NCBI RefSeq assembly: GCF_009720835.1 | Contig: NZ_WNKZ01000034.1 | Location: 1-56,450 of the forward strand | Origin: Pseudoduganella buxea | Lineage (GTDB): Bacteria; Pseudomonadota; Gammaproteobacteria; Burkholderiales; Burkholderiaceae_D | DNA: 56,450 nt | Reading direction: 5' to 3' | Shown here: one piece after another, positions 8,515 to 18,574 of the stretch | Numbering within the stretch: position 1 is the stretch's first letter | How the letters are laid out: the number at the start of each line of letters is the position of its first letter | Translations under genes and position numbers: made by a program | The notes under the pieces: generated by a model | Database searches by the model: none | What the model was told of the DNA's origin: nothing | The model's input: the letters and a program-made list of their open reading frames with translations, nothing else

Positions 8515-9444
8515 ATGGATACGATGAAATCCCTGCGCTGGTTCGTCCGCGCCGTGGAACTGGGCAGCCTGTCCGCCGTCGCGCGTGAGGCGGGCACCAC
8601 GCAGCCCACCGTCAGCAAGGCCATCGCTGCGCTGGAGGCGGAGCTTGGCGTGCGGCTGCTCGCGCGCACGACGGCCAGCCTTTCGCCCACCACGGAAGGG
8701 CAGCGCTTCCACGCGCGGGCCCAGGCCCTGCTGGCGGACTACGGCGAAGCCGTCCGCGACGTGCTGGGCCAGCAGGCGGCGATGCGGGGCCTGTTGCGGG
8801 TCAATGCGCCGGCCGCGCTGGGCCAGTTCCACCTGAACGCGCTGGTACTGGAATTCCTGGCCGCCCATGCCGGCATGGAGATCGAACTGATCCTGAACGA
8901 CCGCATGGTCGACCTGGTGGAGGAGGGCGTCGACGTGGCCTTGCGCCTGGGCGGGCCGCTGCCGCCGGACGCGGTCGCGCGGCACGTGGCGGCGTCGCCC
9001 CGCTGGCTGGTGGCGGCGCCGGCCTACCTGGACCGGTATCGGGCGCCGGCCACGCCGCATGACCTGGCACGGCACAACCATGTACGCTTTGCCTGGCTGG
9101 CGCAGGGCGACGACGTCACGCTGACCGACGGCCAGGATGTCGTGACGGTGACGACCACCAGCCGCTACCGCGTCAACCATGCGCTGGCGATCCGCGACAG
9201 CCTGGCCATGGGCGCCGGCATCGGCCTGTGCCCGGCATGGCTGGTGCAGGACCTGCTGGCGGCCGGCACCTTGCGGCGCGTGCTGCCCCGGTGGCGCGGC
9301 GAAACCCAGCAGTTGCACCTGCTGTATCCGGGCCGGCGCTACCAGCCGGCGCGGGCGCGTGCCTTCGCCGATTTCGTCGGCGCGCGGCTGGCGGCCTTGC
9401 CCGGCTTCGAGGCGGCATCCGTGCTTCGTCCCATACCGCCGTGA
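8515..9444 (+). CDS. LysR-family transcriptional regulator
   Basis: This protein of about 309 residues has an N-terminal winged helix-turn-helix (SLSAVAREAGTTQPTVSKAIAALEAELGVRLLAR) and a C-terminal LysR substrate-binding domain with VDVALRLGG and a late GAGIGLCPAWLVQDLLAAG segment. This type of LysR (LTTR subgroup near CrgA/DntR-like regulators) often controls a divergent gene, here the SGNH hydrolase. I prefer the ATG at 8515 because the helix-turn-helix then begins at the usual distance; an in-frame ATG at 8485 would add ten residues. The effector is unknown. Confidence 0.88.
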   Translation: MDTMKSLRWFVRAVELGSLSAVAREAGTTQPTVSKAIAALEAELGVRLLARTTASLSPTTEGQRFHARAQALLADYGEAVRDVLGQQAAMRGLLRVNAPAALGQFHLNALVLEFLAAHAGMEIELILNDRMVDLVEEGVDVALRLGGPLPPDAVARHVAASPRWLVAAPAYLDRYRAPATPHDLARHNHVRFAWLAQGDDVTLTDGQDVVTVTTTSRYRVNHALAIRDSLAMGAGIGLCPAWLVQDLLAAGTLRRVLPRWRGETQQLHLLYPGRRYQPARARAFADFVGARLAALPGFEAASVLRPIPP

Positions 9445-9536
9445 CTCGTCGCGCACCGCCGTGCTTCGTCGCATGGCGGATGCATCGTGGGCCCGCAGGG
9501 GCCATACTCGCCGCGACAACTGACGAAGGAGCGCAT

Positions 9537-10229
9537 ATGCATGAAGAAAAAAACCTGGGCCGGTTGATCGGGCTGATGATGCTGCTGGCGATGGCCGCCT
9601 CGATGGCCGGCTTCCTCGTCGTGCTGCCGCCGGCCTTTGCGGACCCGGGCTACCTGGCCAGCGCCGGCTCCCATGCAAGCCGGGTGCGTATCGGGGCCTT
9701 GCTGGTGCTGGTGCCGGCCGTGCTGATGCTGGGCATTGCGCTGGCCGGCTGGCCCACCTTCCGGCGACATGGCGAGCGCGCCGCCCTTGGCCTGCTGGCG
9801 CTGGCGGCCGCGGCGCTGGCCGTCACCATTGTCGAGCAAGGCCTGCTGCTGGCGATGCTATCCTTGAGCCAGGCCTTCGGCGCCGCCGGTCCGGCCGAAC
9901 GTGCCGCCTTCGAGGCCGCCCGCGTGGTGGCGGGCCAGGCGCGCCATTGGGTGCACTATTTTTCCCTCTTTTCCGGTGGAGTCGCCAGCTTGATCCTGTA
10001 TGCGCTGCTGTACCGCTCGCGCCAGCTGCCGCGTGCCTTGCCCGCCCTGGGCGTGGCAGCCGTGGCGCTGCAACTTGCCGCCATCCTGCTGCACGTGGGC
10101 GGGCAGGCCTTCGATTTCAACCTGGTGGCGCCGGCGGGCATCGGCCAGCTGGCCACCGCTTGCTGGCTGCTGGCAGTGGGCTTGCGCCCGCAGGCGGCAG
10201 CGCCGTACGCCGGTGCGGGGCTGGCGTAA
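9537..10229 (+). CDS. Six- or seven-helix membrane protein, DUF4386-like
   Basis: This 230-residue integral membrane protein has a hydrophobic first helix (LGRLIGLMMLLAMAASMAGFLVV), a cytoplasmic RRHGERA turn and a C-terminal helix near GIGQLATACWLLAVG. Its length and pattern resemble DUF4386 proteins, whose role is unknown; that family call is tentative. The ATG at 9537 has GAAGGAG upstream. The histidine kinase gene starts four bases after its stop, so the three genes from here to 12080 are probably one operon, and this protein may be a partner or target of the two-component pair. Confidence 0.65.
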   Translation: MHEEKNLGRLIGLMMLLAMAASMAGFLVVLPPAFADPGYLASAGSHASRVRIGALLVLVPAVLMLGIALAGWPTFRRHGERAALGLLALAAAALAVTIVEQGLLLAMLSLSQAFGAAGPAERAAFEAARVVAGQARHWVHYFSLFSGGVASLILYALLYRSRQLPRALPALGVAAVALQLAAILLHVGGQAFDFNLVAPAGIGQLATACWLLAVGLRPQAAAPYAGAGLA

Positions 10230-10233
10230 AGCG

Positions 10234-11304
10234 ATGACGGCCGCCCGTCTACCCATGCCGGCGACGCCGGCAGGCGTGCTGGCGCGGCGTCTTGCCGTCG
10301 CCATCACGGTGGCCTCCTTTGCCAGCATGCCACTGAGCCTGATCTGGGCGTCGCCGGCCACGCTGTGGCTGCGCGCGGTGGTGCTGGCCCTGGCGGCGGT
10401 GTTCGTGTTCACGGTGCTGGAGCGGTGGCCACGCCGCTTGCCGAAGCCCCTGGCACGGTGGGCGCTGCAGGTGGGCGGGCTGGCGCTGGCCATGCCCGTC
10501 ACCACCCTGCTGATCTACCTGTTCTCCACCGCCGACGGCGCGCCGCCGTTCTGGACCCATTCCGAACGCGCCAGCGGCTTTTTCCTGCTGTCGCTGGCCG
10601 GCATGCTGGTGGCGCCGTGGACGGCACTGGCCGCGCTGGTGCGGCAGAAGGACGCGCTGGCGCGCCACCAGGCCCTGGCCTTCGACCTGGAACGCAGCGA
10701 GCTGGCGCGCCAGGCACTGGACGCGCGCCTGCACCTGATGCAGGCGCAGGTGGCGCCGCACTTCCTGTTCAACACGCTGGCCAATGTGCAGGCGCTGGTC
10801 GATGTCGGCTCGCCCCAGGCCCCGGCCGTGCTGCGCAGCCTGACGGCCTACCTGCGCGCGGCCGTGCCGCAGTTGCACGAAGGCGGCACTACCTTGGGAC
10901 GGGAGGTGGAACTGGTGCGCGCCTACCTGGAGCTGATGCACATGCGCATGCCGGACCGGCTGCGCTTTTCGCTGCACCTGGATGAGTCGCTGGCCGGCGC
11001 GCAGTGTCCGGCCATGACCCTGTTGACCCTGGTCGAGAACGCCGTGCGCCACGGCATCGATCCCGGCGAAGACGGCGGCACCATCGACATCAGCATCGAG
11101 CGCCATGGCTCGCGCTGCGTGGCCCGCGTCAGCGATACGGGCGTGGGGGTGCAGCAGGGCGGCGTGCCGGGGACCGGGCTGGCCACCTTGCGCGAACGCC
11201 TGGCGCTGGCATTCGCGGGCCAGGCGCAGCTGCGGCTGACGGCGCGCCATCCGCACGGCGTCTGCGCCGAAGTCGAATTCCCCATCCAGGAGAACGCAGC
11301 GTGA
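10234..11304 (+). CDS. LytS/AlgZ-type membrane sensor histidine kinase
   Basis: This 356-residue protein has four hydrophobic helices in the first ~140 residues, a short coiled coil (LARHQALAFDLERSELARQALDARL), and the His_kinase (PF06580-type) phosphoacceptor motif QAQVAPHFLFNTLANVQ. The C-terminal ATPase domain shows the N box LTLVENAVRHGI and a G box near GTGLATLRERL. Such kinases signal to LytTR-type regulators, and one is encoded directly downstream with a GTGA start/stop overlap. The sensed signal would be at or in the membrane. The upstream DUF4386-like gene is four bases away. Confidence 0.9.
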   Translation: MTAARLPMPATPAGVLARRLAVAITVASFASMPLSLIWASPATLWLRAVVLALAAVFVFTVLERWPRRLPKPLARWALQVGGLALAMPVTTLLIYLFSTADGAPPFWTHSERASGFFLLSLAGMLVAPWTALAALVRQKDALARHQALAFDLERSELARQALDARLHLMQAQVAPHFLFNTLANVQALVDVGSPQAPAVLRSLTAYLRAAVPQLHEGGTTLGREVELVRAYLELMHMRMPDRLRFSLHLDESLAGAQCPAMTLLTLVENAVRHGIDPGEDGGTIDISIERHGSRCVARVSDTGVGVQQGGVPGTGLATLRERLALAFAGQAQLRLTARHPHGVCAEVEFPIQENAA

Positions 11305-12080
11305 ACCCGCCCACCGCCTTGATCGCCGACGACGAACCCCTGCTGCGCGACGCGCTGGCGCGGCAACTGGCGCTAGCCTGGCCGGAGCTGCACATCGTGG
11401 CCCAGGCCCGCAACGGCCGCGAGGCCATCGAACAGTTCGAGGCGCTGGCGCCGGACATCTGCTTTCTCGACGTGCACATGCCCGGCATCTCGGGCGTGGA
11501 AGCGGCCAGCCGCATCGGCCGGCGCGCGCAGCTGGTGTTCGTGACGGCCTACGACCAGTACGCAGTGCAGGCCTTCGCGCAGGGCGCGCTCGATTACCTC
11601 GTCAAGCCGGTGGAGATGGCCCGCCTGGCCGAAACGGTGGTGCGCCTGCAGGAACGCCGCCGCGCCGCGCTGCCCGCCACGCAGACCGAGGCGCTGCTGC
11701 AGCAACTGGCGGCCCAGTTAAGGAAGGATGCGCCGCCCCGGCCGCTCAGCTGGGTGTATGCCCAGGTGGGGCAGGCATTGCGCCTGATCCCCGCGCACGC
11801 GATCGACTACCTGCGCTCGGACACGAAATACACGGCAGTAGCCTGGCGCGGCGACGACGGCCTGCCGGCCGAAGCGCTGGTACGCACGCCGCTGAAGGAA
11901 CTGCTGGCCCAGCTCGACCCGGATCACTTCGTCCAGGTGCACCGGGCCGTGGCCGTCAACCTGCGCGCCGTCAGCCATATCACGCGCTGCAGCAACGAGA
12001 CGGCGACCATCCACCTGAAGCACCGCGCCGAGGCGCTGCCCGTCAGCCGCACCTTCCTGCACCTGTTCCGGCAGATGTGA
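11301..12080 (+). CDS. LytTR-family response regulator
   Basis: This 259-residue regulator has a receiver domain (about 1-120) with acidic pocket ADDEP, phosphoacceptor aspartate in CFLDVHMPG, and the KPVE lysine. A linker leads to a C-terminal LytTR DNA-binding domain with IDYLRSDTKYTAVAW, TPLKELLAQLDPDHFVQVHRAVAVNL and a terminal SRTFLHLFRQM. It starts with GTG at 11301, overlapping the kinase stop, with CAGGAGAA in front. LytTR regulators bind pairs of imperfect repeats upstream of target promoters; none was identified here. Confidence 0.92.
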   Translation: MNPPTALIADDEPLLRDALARQLALAWPELHIVAQARNGREAIEQFEALAPDICFLDVHMPGISGVEAASRIGRRAQLVFVTAYDQYAVQAFAQGALDYLVKPVEMARLAETVVRLQERRRAALPATQTEALLQQLAAQLRKDAPPRPLSWVYAQVGQALRLIPAHAIDYLRSDTKYTAVAWRGDDGLPAEALVRTPLKELLAQLDPDHFVQVHRAVAVNLRAVSHITRCSNETATIHLKHRAEALPVSRTFLHLFRQM

Positions 12081-12092
12081 AGGGCCGGGAAC

Positions 12093-12647
12093 TCAGCCGC
12101 GCTTGCGCTCGTGGTGCCACAGCACGTCGCTGCCGCCGGCAAAGCGGTTCAGCACGCGGGCCAGCACGAACATCAGGTCCGACAGGCGGTTGACGTACTG
12201 GCGCGGGTGGTCGTGGATGCTTTCGGCCTTGCCCAGCGCGACGATGCTGCGTTCGGCGCGACGGCACACGGTGCGGCATACGTGCGACAACGCGGCGGCG
12301 CGCGAGCCGGCCGGCAGGATGAACTCCGTCAGCGCGGGCAGGGTGGCATTGTATTTTTCCAGCAGCGCATCGAGGCGCTCGACATGCTCCTCCTTGATGA
12401 GCTGGTAACCGGGAATGCACAATTCGCCACCCAGGTCGAACAGGTCGTGCTGGATCGACACCAGTTCCTCGCGCAGCTCGTCCGGCATGGCCTCGCACAG
12501 CAGCACGCCCAGGTTCGAATTCAATTCGTCCACGTCGCCCATCGCCTGCACGCGCGCGCTGTCCTTTCCGGTGCGGCTGCCGTCGCCCAGGCCGGTAGTG
12601 CCGTTGTCGCCCGTACGCGTGGCGATTTTTGACAGTCGGTTACCCAT
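12093..12647 (-). CDS. PduO-type cob(I)alamin adenosyltransferase
   Basis: This 184-residue protein matches the PduO/MMAB family. It has the N-terminal ATP-binding segment SKIATRTGDNGTTGLGDGSR, the VDELNSNLGVL motif, and the C-terminal RAERSIVALG and YVNRLSDLMFVLARVLNR segments. It transfers the adenosyl group of ATP to cob(I)alamin to make coenzyme B12. The start at 12647 has AAGAGGAGA; an open upstream extension of 39 codons lacks family similarity. No B12 riboswitch or cobalamin gene is nearby. It converges with the LytTR operon and diverges from glcD over 115 bases. Confidence 0.92.
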   Translation of the reverse strand: MGNRLSKIATRTGDNGTTGLGDGSRTGKDSARVQAMGDVDELNSNLGVLLCEAMPDELREELVSIQHDLFDLGGELCIPGYQLIKEEHVERLDALLEKYNATLPALTEFILPAGSRAAALSHVCRTVCRRAERSIVALGKAESIHDHPRQYVNRLSDLMFVLARVLNRFAGGSDVLWHHERKRG

Positions 12648-12762
12648 ATCGTCTCCTCTTCTTGAACGGAGCGAGGATACGACAAATTCAGCCGTGCAGG
12701 CTGCGTTTTTCCCGCCGATCCGGCATACAATCTTCACAAACGAACAATCCTGCATCCCCGAC

Positions 12763-14253
12763 ATGACACCCGCGACCCTGGACTTGCCCTACAGCGACGA
12801 ACGCCTGCGCGATGTATCCGGGGCCCTGCGCGCCGTGCTGCCGGCCGCCTGCGTGCTGGACCGGCGCGAGGAAACCCGGCCCTACGAATGCGACGGCCTG
12901 TCGGCGTACCGCCAGCCGCCGATGATCGTCGTGCTGCCCGAGGACGAGGCCCAGGTGCTGGCCGTGCTGGCCGTGTGCCGTGCCCTGTCCGTGCCCATCG
13001 TGCCGCGCGGCGCCGGCACCGGCCTGTCCGGCGGCGCCATGCCGATCGCCGACGGCATCGTGCTGTCCACCGCCAGGCTCAATCGCATCGTGCAGCTCGA
13101 TGCGTATTCCAGGACGGCCGTGGTGCAGCCGGGCGTGCGCAACCTGGCCATTTCGGAAGCGGCCGCGCCGCACGGCCTGTATTACGCGCCCGACCCGTCC
13201 TCGCAGATCGCCTGCACCATCGGCGGCAACGTGGCGGAGAACTCGGGGGGCGTGCACTGCCTGAAGTACGGGCTGACGGTGCACAACGTGCTGCGCGTGC
13301 GCGTGGCCACCATCGAAGGCGATATCGTGGAACTGGGCAGCGAGGCACCGGACGCGCCGGGGCTGGACCTGCTGTCCGTCTTCATCGGCTCCGAAGGCAT
13401 GCTGGGCATCGTCACGGAAGTGACGGTCAAGCTGGTGCCGAAACCTGCCTGCGCGCGCGTCATCATGGCCTCCTTCGGCGACATCGTCACGGCCGGTAAT
13501 GCGGTGGCTCACGTGATCGCGGCCGGCATCATCCCGGCCGGGCTGGAAATGATGGACCAGACCTCGGCGCGCATGGTCGAGCCTTTCGTCAAGGCCGGCT
13601 ACGACCTGGAGGCGGCCGCCATCCTGCTGTGCGAGGCCGACGGCACGGCCGAGGAAGTGGAAGACGAGATTGCGCGCATGACGGCCGTCCTGCAGGCGGC
13701 CGGCGCGGGCGCGATCGCCGTCTCCACGACGGAAGCGGAGCGGCTGAAGTTCTGGTCGGGCCGCAAGAACGCCTTCCCGGCGGCCGGCCGCATCTCGCCC
13801 GATTACTACTGCATGGACGGCACCATCCCCCGCAAGAACCTGGCCCAGGTGCTCACGGGGATCGCGCAGATGGAAGTGAAATACGGCCTGCGCTGTGCCA
13901 ATGTCTTCCATGCGGGCGACGGCAACCTGCATCCGCTGATCCTGTTCGACGCCAACGTGCAGGATGAACTGCACCGGGCCGAGGCCTTCGGCGCCGAAAT
14001 CCTGGCCCTGTGCGTGGCCGTGGGCGGCACCATCACGGGCGAGCACGGCGTGGGCATCGAGAAGATCGATTCGATGTGCGTGCAGTTCCGCCCCGTCGAG
14101 CTGGCGGCCTTCTTTGCCGTCAAGCGGGCGTTCGACCCGGCCATGCTGCTCAATCCGAACAAGGCCATCCCCACCTTGCAGCGCTGCGCCGAATTCGGCC
14201 GCATGCGTGTGTCGAACGGCGCGCTGCCCCATGCCGGCCTGCCGCGGTTCTGA
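12763..14253 (+). CDS. glcD: Glycolate oxidase FAD-linked subunit GlcD
   Basis: This 496-residue flavoprotein has a PCMH-type FAD-binding domain with VPRGAGTGLSGGAMPIADG and the TIGGNVAENSGGVHCLKYG loop, followed by the FAD-oxidase C-terminal domain with FHAGDGNLHPLILFD and GEHGVGIEKI. The last two are typical of GlcD and D-lactate dehydrogenases. It is the catalytic subunit that oxidises glycolate to glyoxylate and passes electrons through GlcF to the quinone pool. The ATG at 12763 matches the family start. The genes glcE and glcF follow with seven-base gaps, which makes the glycolate oxidase call much stronger than for a lone GlcD-like gene. Confidence 0.95.
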   Translation: MTPATLDLPYSDERLRDVSGALRAVLPAACVLDRREETRPYECDGLSAYRQPPMIVVLPEDEAQVLAVLAVCRALSVPIVPRGAGTGLSGGAMPIADGIVLSTARLNRIVQLDAYSRTAVVQPGVRNLAISEAAAPHGLYYAPDPSSQIACTIGGNVAENSGGVHCLKYGLTVHNVLRVRVATIEGDIVELGSEAPDAPGLDLLSVFIGSEGMLGIVTEVTVKLVPKPACARVIMASFGDIVTAGNAVAHVIAAGIIPAGLEMMDQTSARMVEPFVKAGYDLEAAAILLCEADGTAEEVEDEIARMTAVLQAAGAGAIAVSTTEAERLKFWSGRKNAFPAAGRISPDYYCMDGTIPRKNLAQVLTGIAQMEVKYGLRCANVFHAGDGNLHPLILFDANVQDELHRAEAFGAEILALCVAVGGTITGEHGVGIEKIDSMCVQFRPVELAAFFAVKRAFDPAMLLNPNKAIPTLQRCAEFGRMRVSNGALPHAGLPRF

Positions 14254-14260
14254 GGAGCGC

Positions 14261-15310
14261 ATGAGCGACCAACTGGACTATTTCCGCGACCGCATCCAGG
14301 CCGCCACCGCCACGGCCACGCCGCTGCGCATCGCCGGCGGCGGCAGCAAGGACTGGTATGGCGGCGCCCTGGCCGGCGAGCTGCTCGATACCGGGGGACA
14401 CCGCGGCGTCATCGACTATGAACCGACCGAACTGGTGATCACGACCCGCTGCGGCACGCCGCTGGCGCAGATCGAAGCGCTGCTGCTGGAACACCGGCAG
14501 ATGCTGGCCTTCGAGCCGCCCCGCTTCGGCGCCGCCTCCACCATCGGCGGCGTCGTGGCGGCGGGTCTGTCCGGCCCGCGCCGCGCCACCGCCGGCGGCG
14601 TGCGCGACTTCGTGCTGGGCGCCCAGCTCATCGACGGCAAGGGCGAGCTGCTCAACTTCGGCGGCCAGGTGATGAAGAACGTGGCCGGCTACGACGTGTC
14701 GCGGCTGCTGGCGGGCTCGCTCGGCACCCTGGGCCTGATCGCCCAGGTGTCGCTGAAAGTGCTGCCGCTGCCCCTGGTGGAAACCACCGTGCGCTTCGAG
14801 CTGGACGAGATTGCCGCGCTGTCCCGGCTGAACGGGTGGGCCGGCCAGCCATTGCCGCTGTCGGCCAGCTGCTGGCATGGCGGCGTGCTGACGGTGCGCC
14901 TGTCCGGTGCCGAAGCGGCCGTGGCGGCGGCCCTGCGCAAGCTGGGTGGCGAACAGGTGGCGGATGCGGCGGCCTTCTGGACATCGCTGCGCGACCAGAC
15001 GCACGGCTTCTTCGATACAGGCACCTTGTGGCGCCTGGCCCTGCCGCCGACAGCCAGCGCCCAGGTGCTGGGCGGCGAACAACTGATCGAGTGGGGTGGC
15101 GGCCAGCGCTGGCTGAAGGGCGCGCGCGCCGGCGCGGAGGAAATCCGCCGCAGCGTGGCGGCCGCCGGCGGGCATGCCACCCTGTATCGGGCGCCGGACA
15201 AACGGGCCGGCGCCTTCCACCCGCAAGGCGCCGCCATTGCCCGTATCAACGAGCGGCTGCGGCGTGCCTTCGACCCCGCCGGCATCTTCAATCGCGGCCG
15301 ACTGTACTGA
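14261..15310 (+). CDS. glcE: Glycolate oxidase FAD-binding subunit GlcE
   Basis: This 349-residue protein carries one FAD-binding domain: [14 protein letters not shown] near the N-terminus, then [20 protein letters not shown] and [19 protein letters not shown]. The C-terminal part is shorter than in GlcD and ends with [13 protein letters not shown], a typical GlcE tail. It is the second flavin subunit of the membrane-associated glycolate oxidase. GAGGAG lies just upstream of the ATG at 14261. It is flanked by glcD and glcF with seven-base gaps. Confidence 0.95.
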   Translation: MSDQLDYFRDRIQAATATATPLRIAGGGSKDWYGGALAGELLDTGGHRGVIDYEPTELVITTRCGTPLAQIEALLLEHRQMLAFEPPRFGAASTIGGVVAAGLSGPRRATAGGVRDFVLGAQLIDGKGELLNFGGQVMKNVAGYDVSRLLAGSLGTLGLIAQVSLKVLPLPLVETTVRFELDEIAALSRLNGWAGQPLPLSASCWHGGVLTVRLSGAEAAVAAALRKLGGEQVADAAAFWTSLRDQTHGFFDTGTLWRLALPPTASAQVLGGEQLIEWGGGQRWLKGARAGAEEIRRSVAAAGGHATLYRAPDKRAGAFHPQGAAIARINERLRRAFDPAGIFNRGRLY

Positions 15311-15317
15311 GACCACC

Positions 15318-16577
15318 ATGCAAACCAACCTGGCGGACTTCATCCGCGACACGCCCGAAGGCATCGAAGCCGACAGCATCCTGCGCGCCTGCGTGCACTG
15401 CGGCTTCTGCACGGCCACCTGCCCGACCTACCAGCTGCTGGGCGACGAACTCGATGGCCCGCGCGGGCGCATCTACCTGATCAAGCAGGTGCTGGAGGGC
15501 GCGCCCGTCACGGGCGCCACGCAACTCCACCTGGACCGCTGCCTGACCTGCCGCAACTGCGAAACCACCTGTCCGTCCGGCGTGCGCTACGGCCGCCTGG
15601 CCGATATCGGCCGCGCCGTCGTCGAGGCGCGCGTGCCGCGCACCTTGCCGGACCGGATACGACGTTATGTGTTGAAGGAAGGCCTGTCGCGCAAGGCGCT
15701 GTTCGTGCCGGCGCTGCGGGTGGGCCAGGTGCTGCGCCCGCTGCTGTCGAAAGCCCTGCAGGACAAGGTGCCGCCGCTGCGGCCGGGCGGGGCAGGGCGC
15801 ATGCCATCGCGCCAGCACGCGCGCAAGATGCTGGTGCTGGAGGGCTGCGTGCAGCCCGGCATGGCGCCGAACGTCAACGCGGCCGCCGCGCGCGTACTGG
15901 ATGCCGTGGGCGTGCAGTTGCTGGTGGCACCGCAGGCCGGTTGCTGCGGTGCGCTGCGCTTTCACTTGAACGACCAGGACGGCGGGCGTGCCCAGATGCG
16001 CCGCAATATCGACGCCTGGTGGCCCTATCTGGACAATGTGGAAGCCATCGTCATGACCGCTTCCGGCTGCGGCGCCACGGTGCGCGACTATGGCCACCTG
16101 CTGGCGCACGATCCTGCCTATGCGGAAAAAGCGGCGCGCATCGCGGCGCTGACGCGCGACTTGTCCGAGGTGCTGGCGCCGTTCGCGGCCGAACTGGCGG
16201 CATTGAAGAAGGCGGGCGACGACGCGGGCGAGGTGGTGGCCTACCACCCGCCCTGCACCCTGCAGCACGGCCAGCAGGTGCGCGGCCATGCGGAAGGGCT
16301 GCTGCGCGCGCTCGGCGTGGACGTGCGGCTGTGCGGCGAATCGCACCTGTGCTGCGGCTCGGCCGGCACCTATTCGATGCTGCAGCCGGAACTGGCGCAC
16401 CGCTTGCGCGAGCGCAAGCTGGCGCAACTGGCCGAGACGGGCGCGGCGCGCGTCGTGTCGGCCAATATCGGCTGCATCAGCCACCTGCAGTCCGGCACCG
16501 ATACGCCGGTCGAACACTGGATCGAGCTGGTCGACCGCATCGTCGGGGGCGCGCCGCGCCGGCGTACGGACCCTTAA
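15318..16577 (+). CDS. glcF: Glycolate oxidase iron-sulfur subunit GlcF
   Basis: This 419-residue protein has two N-terminal 4Fe-4S motifs, [14 protein letters not shown] and [14 protein letters not shown]. Two CCG (heterodisulfide-reductase type) domains follow, with [11 protein letters not shown] and [18 protein letters not shown]. It relays electrons from the flavin subunits to the quinone pool. The ATG at 15318 follows the glcE stop by seven bases. Its last four bases overlap the convergent metallo-beta-lactamase-fold gene, and no terminator hairpin is evident there. Confidence 0.95.
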   Translation: MQTNLADFIRDTPEGIEADSILRACVHCGFCTATCPTYQLLGDELDGPRGRIYLIKQVLEGAPVTGATQLHLDRCLTCRNCETTCPSGVRYGRLADIGRAVVEARVPRTLPDRIRRYVLKEGLSRKALFVPALRVGQVLRPLLSKALQDKVPPLRPGGAGRMPSRQHARKMLVLEGCVQPGMAPNVNAAAARVLDAVGVQLLVAPQAGCCGALRFHLNDQDGGRAQMRRNIDAWWPYLDNVEAIVMTASGCGATVRDYGHLLAHDPAYAEKAARIAALTRDLSEVLAPFAAELAALKKAGDDAGEVVAYHPPCTLQHGQQVRGHAEGLLRALGVDVRLCGESHLCCGSAGTYSMLQPELAHRLRERKLAQLAETGAARVVSANIGCISHLQSGTDTPVEHWIELVDRIVGGAPRRRTDP

Positions 16578-17470
16578 AACTCCAGCGTTTCGCCGTCGGC
16601 GGGAATGCGCACGCGGTCCTGGATGCCGTGCTGCTCCACGTGCGCCTTCAGTTCCTTGCGGCCCAGGGTCATGTGGTTGATCGCGTCCATGTGCGTGGCG
16701 ACGATGGTGGCGCCGGGGATGGCCTGGTAAGCACGCAGTACGTCGTCCTTGCCCATGATGATGGCACCCGTGAAGCCGACCATGCGGGCGTCGCCCGTGT
16801 TCAGCACGATCACGTCCGGCTTGAAGCGGGCCAGTGCCTGGTCGACGTCCTGCCCCCAGACGGTGTCGCCCACCACGTACACCGTCTTCGCCCCCGGCGC
16901 CTGGAACACGATGCCCATCGCTTCGCCCAGTGCCTCGGCCAGGGGCTTCTTCCGGTACATGGCCGCCGTACCGTGCACGCCGCCTGTTTTCGTCAGGCGT
17001 ACGCCTTCGAACGCCGTGTCCTGGCCCAGGATGCGTACGTTCGTGTAGCCCTGGCCGCGCACCAGTTTCGCGTCGCTCTCGTGCTGCACGAACAGCGGCA
17101 TGGCCTTGGGGATGAAGGCATGGTCGCCGCCGTCCCAATGGTCCAGGTGCGTGTGGCTGACGATGACGGCATCGACGCCTTTGAGCACGTCTGACGCCGG
17201 CATCGGCAACTCGACGAGGGGATTGCGCAGCTGGCTGTTGAAGGTGCCGGGAAAGCCCGGGTACTTGCCTTTCGGTGCCAGGAAGGGGTCGACCAGGAAG
17301 GTCTTGCCCGCATAGTCGATTCTCAACGTGGCATTGCGGATCTGCTGGACCTGCACGGCCTGGCCTGCCGTGGGTGCCGCCGCCTGGGACGGCGCACCGG
17401 CACCGAGGAAGGCCAGGCCCAGCGACAGGGCCAGGGAGGTCAGCAGCTTGCGGGATTGGGTGGTTTTCAT
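16574..17470 (-). CDS. Secreted metallo-beta-lactamase-fold hydrolase (UlaG-like)
   Basis: This 298-residue protein has an N-terminal signal peptide (basic MKTTQSRK, hydrophobic core, AQA-type cut near residue 31). The metal-binding motif is SHTHLDH (H106, H108, D110, H111). A second-sphere GDTVWG and a late ATHMDAI histidine complete the site. The sequence style ([19 protein letters not shown]) is that of UlaG-like MBL hydrolases rather than true beta-lactamases. It probably acts in the periplasm on an unknown ester or lactone. It is divergent from a GlxA-type AraC regulator over 119 bases, which likely controls it. Confidence 0.85.
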   Translation of the reverse strand: MKTTQSRKLLTSLALSLGLAFLGAGAPSQAAAPTAGQAVQVQQIRNATLRIDYAGKTFLVDPFLAPKGKYPGFPGTFNSQLRNPLVELPMPASDVLKGVDAVIVSHTHLDHWDGGDHAFIPKAMPLFVQHESDAKLVRGQGYTNVRILGQDTAFEGVRLTKTGGVHGTAAMYRKKPLAEALGEAMGIVFQAPGAKTVYVVGDTVWGQDVDQALARFKPDVIVLNTGDARMVGFTGAIIMGKDDVLRAYQAIPGATIVATHMDAINHMTLGRKELKAHVEQHGIQDRVRIPADGETLEF

Positions 17471-17589
17471 GGTTCTGCTCCATTGAGGTGGTTATCGGTA
17501 GCAGCATTGTGCGGCCGTCGCGGCCGGGATAAAATTGGCCCGGAAGCCAATTATCGAAACTTTCGGGCCAAGGCCCGCGACTGTCCATC

Positions 17590-18564
17590 ATGACCAAGAA
17601 GCCCCCCGTCGTCGCACTGGTGGTGTACTCGAACTTCAGCCCCTTTCACTTCGCCGTGCCCTATCTGGTCTTCAGTGCACAGACGGCCGATGGGCCCCTG
17701 TTCGACCTGAAGATCGTGTCGTCGGGCGGACGCCAGATGGCGGCCGAACGGGCGTTGACGATGCAGCCCGATGGGGGACTGGAGCTGGCGGACGGCGCCG
17801 ATATCCTCGTCGTGCCGGGGTGGGACGACCTCGATGCGCGGCCGGAGCCGGAGCTCGTCGATGCGATGGCGCGCGCCCATGCGCGGGGCGCCCACGTGGT
17901 GGGGCTTTGCTATGGTGCGTATGCGCTGGCCTATGCGGGCCTGCTGGACGGCCGGCGCGCATCGACGCACTGGATGGCCGAGAAGGATTTCGGCAAGCGC
18001 TTTCCCCGCATCCGGCTGGACATGAACGCCCTGTATGTGGACGAGGACAAGCTCATTACCTCGGCGGGAACAGGTGCCGGCCTGGATTGCTGCCTGTACC
18101 TGGTGCGCGAGTATTTTGGTGCCAGGATCGCCAACAAGGTCGCGCGCACCCTGGTGATCCCGCCGCACCGGGAAGGCGGGCAGGCCCAGTTCATCGAGCA
18201 GCCGATGGCGGCATCGACCCAGGATGCGCAGCTGAACCGCCTGCTCGACCACCTGCGCGCCAACCTCGACCAGGCCCACAGCATCGATGAGCTGGCGGCG
18301 CGCACGGCGATGAGCCGGCGCACCTTCACCCGCCACTTCAGCAAGGCCACGGGCATGACGGTGGTGGACTGGCTCGTCAACGAGCGCCTGCAGCGCTCGC
18401 GCGACCTGCTGGAGACGACGGCGCTGTCCGTCGACCGGATTGCCGGCCTGGCGGGATTCCAGACGCCCACGTCATTTCGCCAGCACTTCAAGAAGCGCTT
18501 CCACGTCAGCCCCCGGGACTGGCGCCGTACCTTCGGCGAGAAGGCTGCGGCCCGGCAGGGTTGA
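17590..18564 (+). CDS. GlxA-type AraC-family regulator with DJ-1/PfpI domain
   Basis: This 324-residue regulator has an N-terminal DJ-1/PfpI-like domain (about 8-190) with a nucleophile-elbow-like [16 protein letters not shown], and a C-terminal AraC DNA-binding domain (about 215-315). The latter has two helix-turn-helix units, [20 protein letters not shown] and [20 protein letters not shown], and the RxxF-type end [10 protein letters not shown]. GlxA-type regulators respond to small nitrogenous or amino-acid-like ligands. It faces the MBL-fold hydrolase gene across a shared 119-base promoter region, so that gene is its likeliest target. Confidence 0.88.
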   Translation: MTKKPPVVALVVYSNFSPFHFAVPYLVFSAQTADGPLFDLKIVSSGGRQMAAERALTMQPDGGLELADGADILVVPGWDDLDARPEPELVDAMARAHARGAHVVGLCYGAYALAYAGLLDGRRASTHWMAEKDFGKRFPRIRLDMNALYVDEDKLITSAGTGAGLDCCLYLVREYFGARIANKVARTLVIPPHREGGQAQFIEQPMAASTQDAQLNRLLDHLRANLDQAHSIDELAARTAMSRRTFTRHFSKATGMTVVDWLVNERLQRSRDLLETTALSVDRIAGLAGFQTPTSFRQHFKKRFHVSPRDWRRTFGEKAAARQG

Positions 18565-18574
18565 CCGGGCCGCG

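Noticed and set aside
15288..17597. 769-codon open frame on the minus strand
   Set aside because: It covers glcF antisense and the MBL-fold gene in another frame. Low-complexity His/Arg/Gln composition shows it is a shadow.
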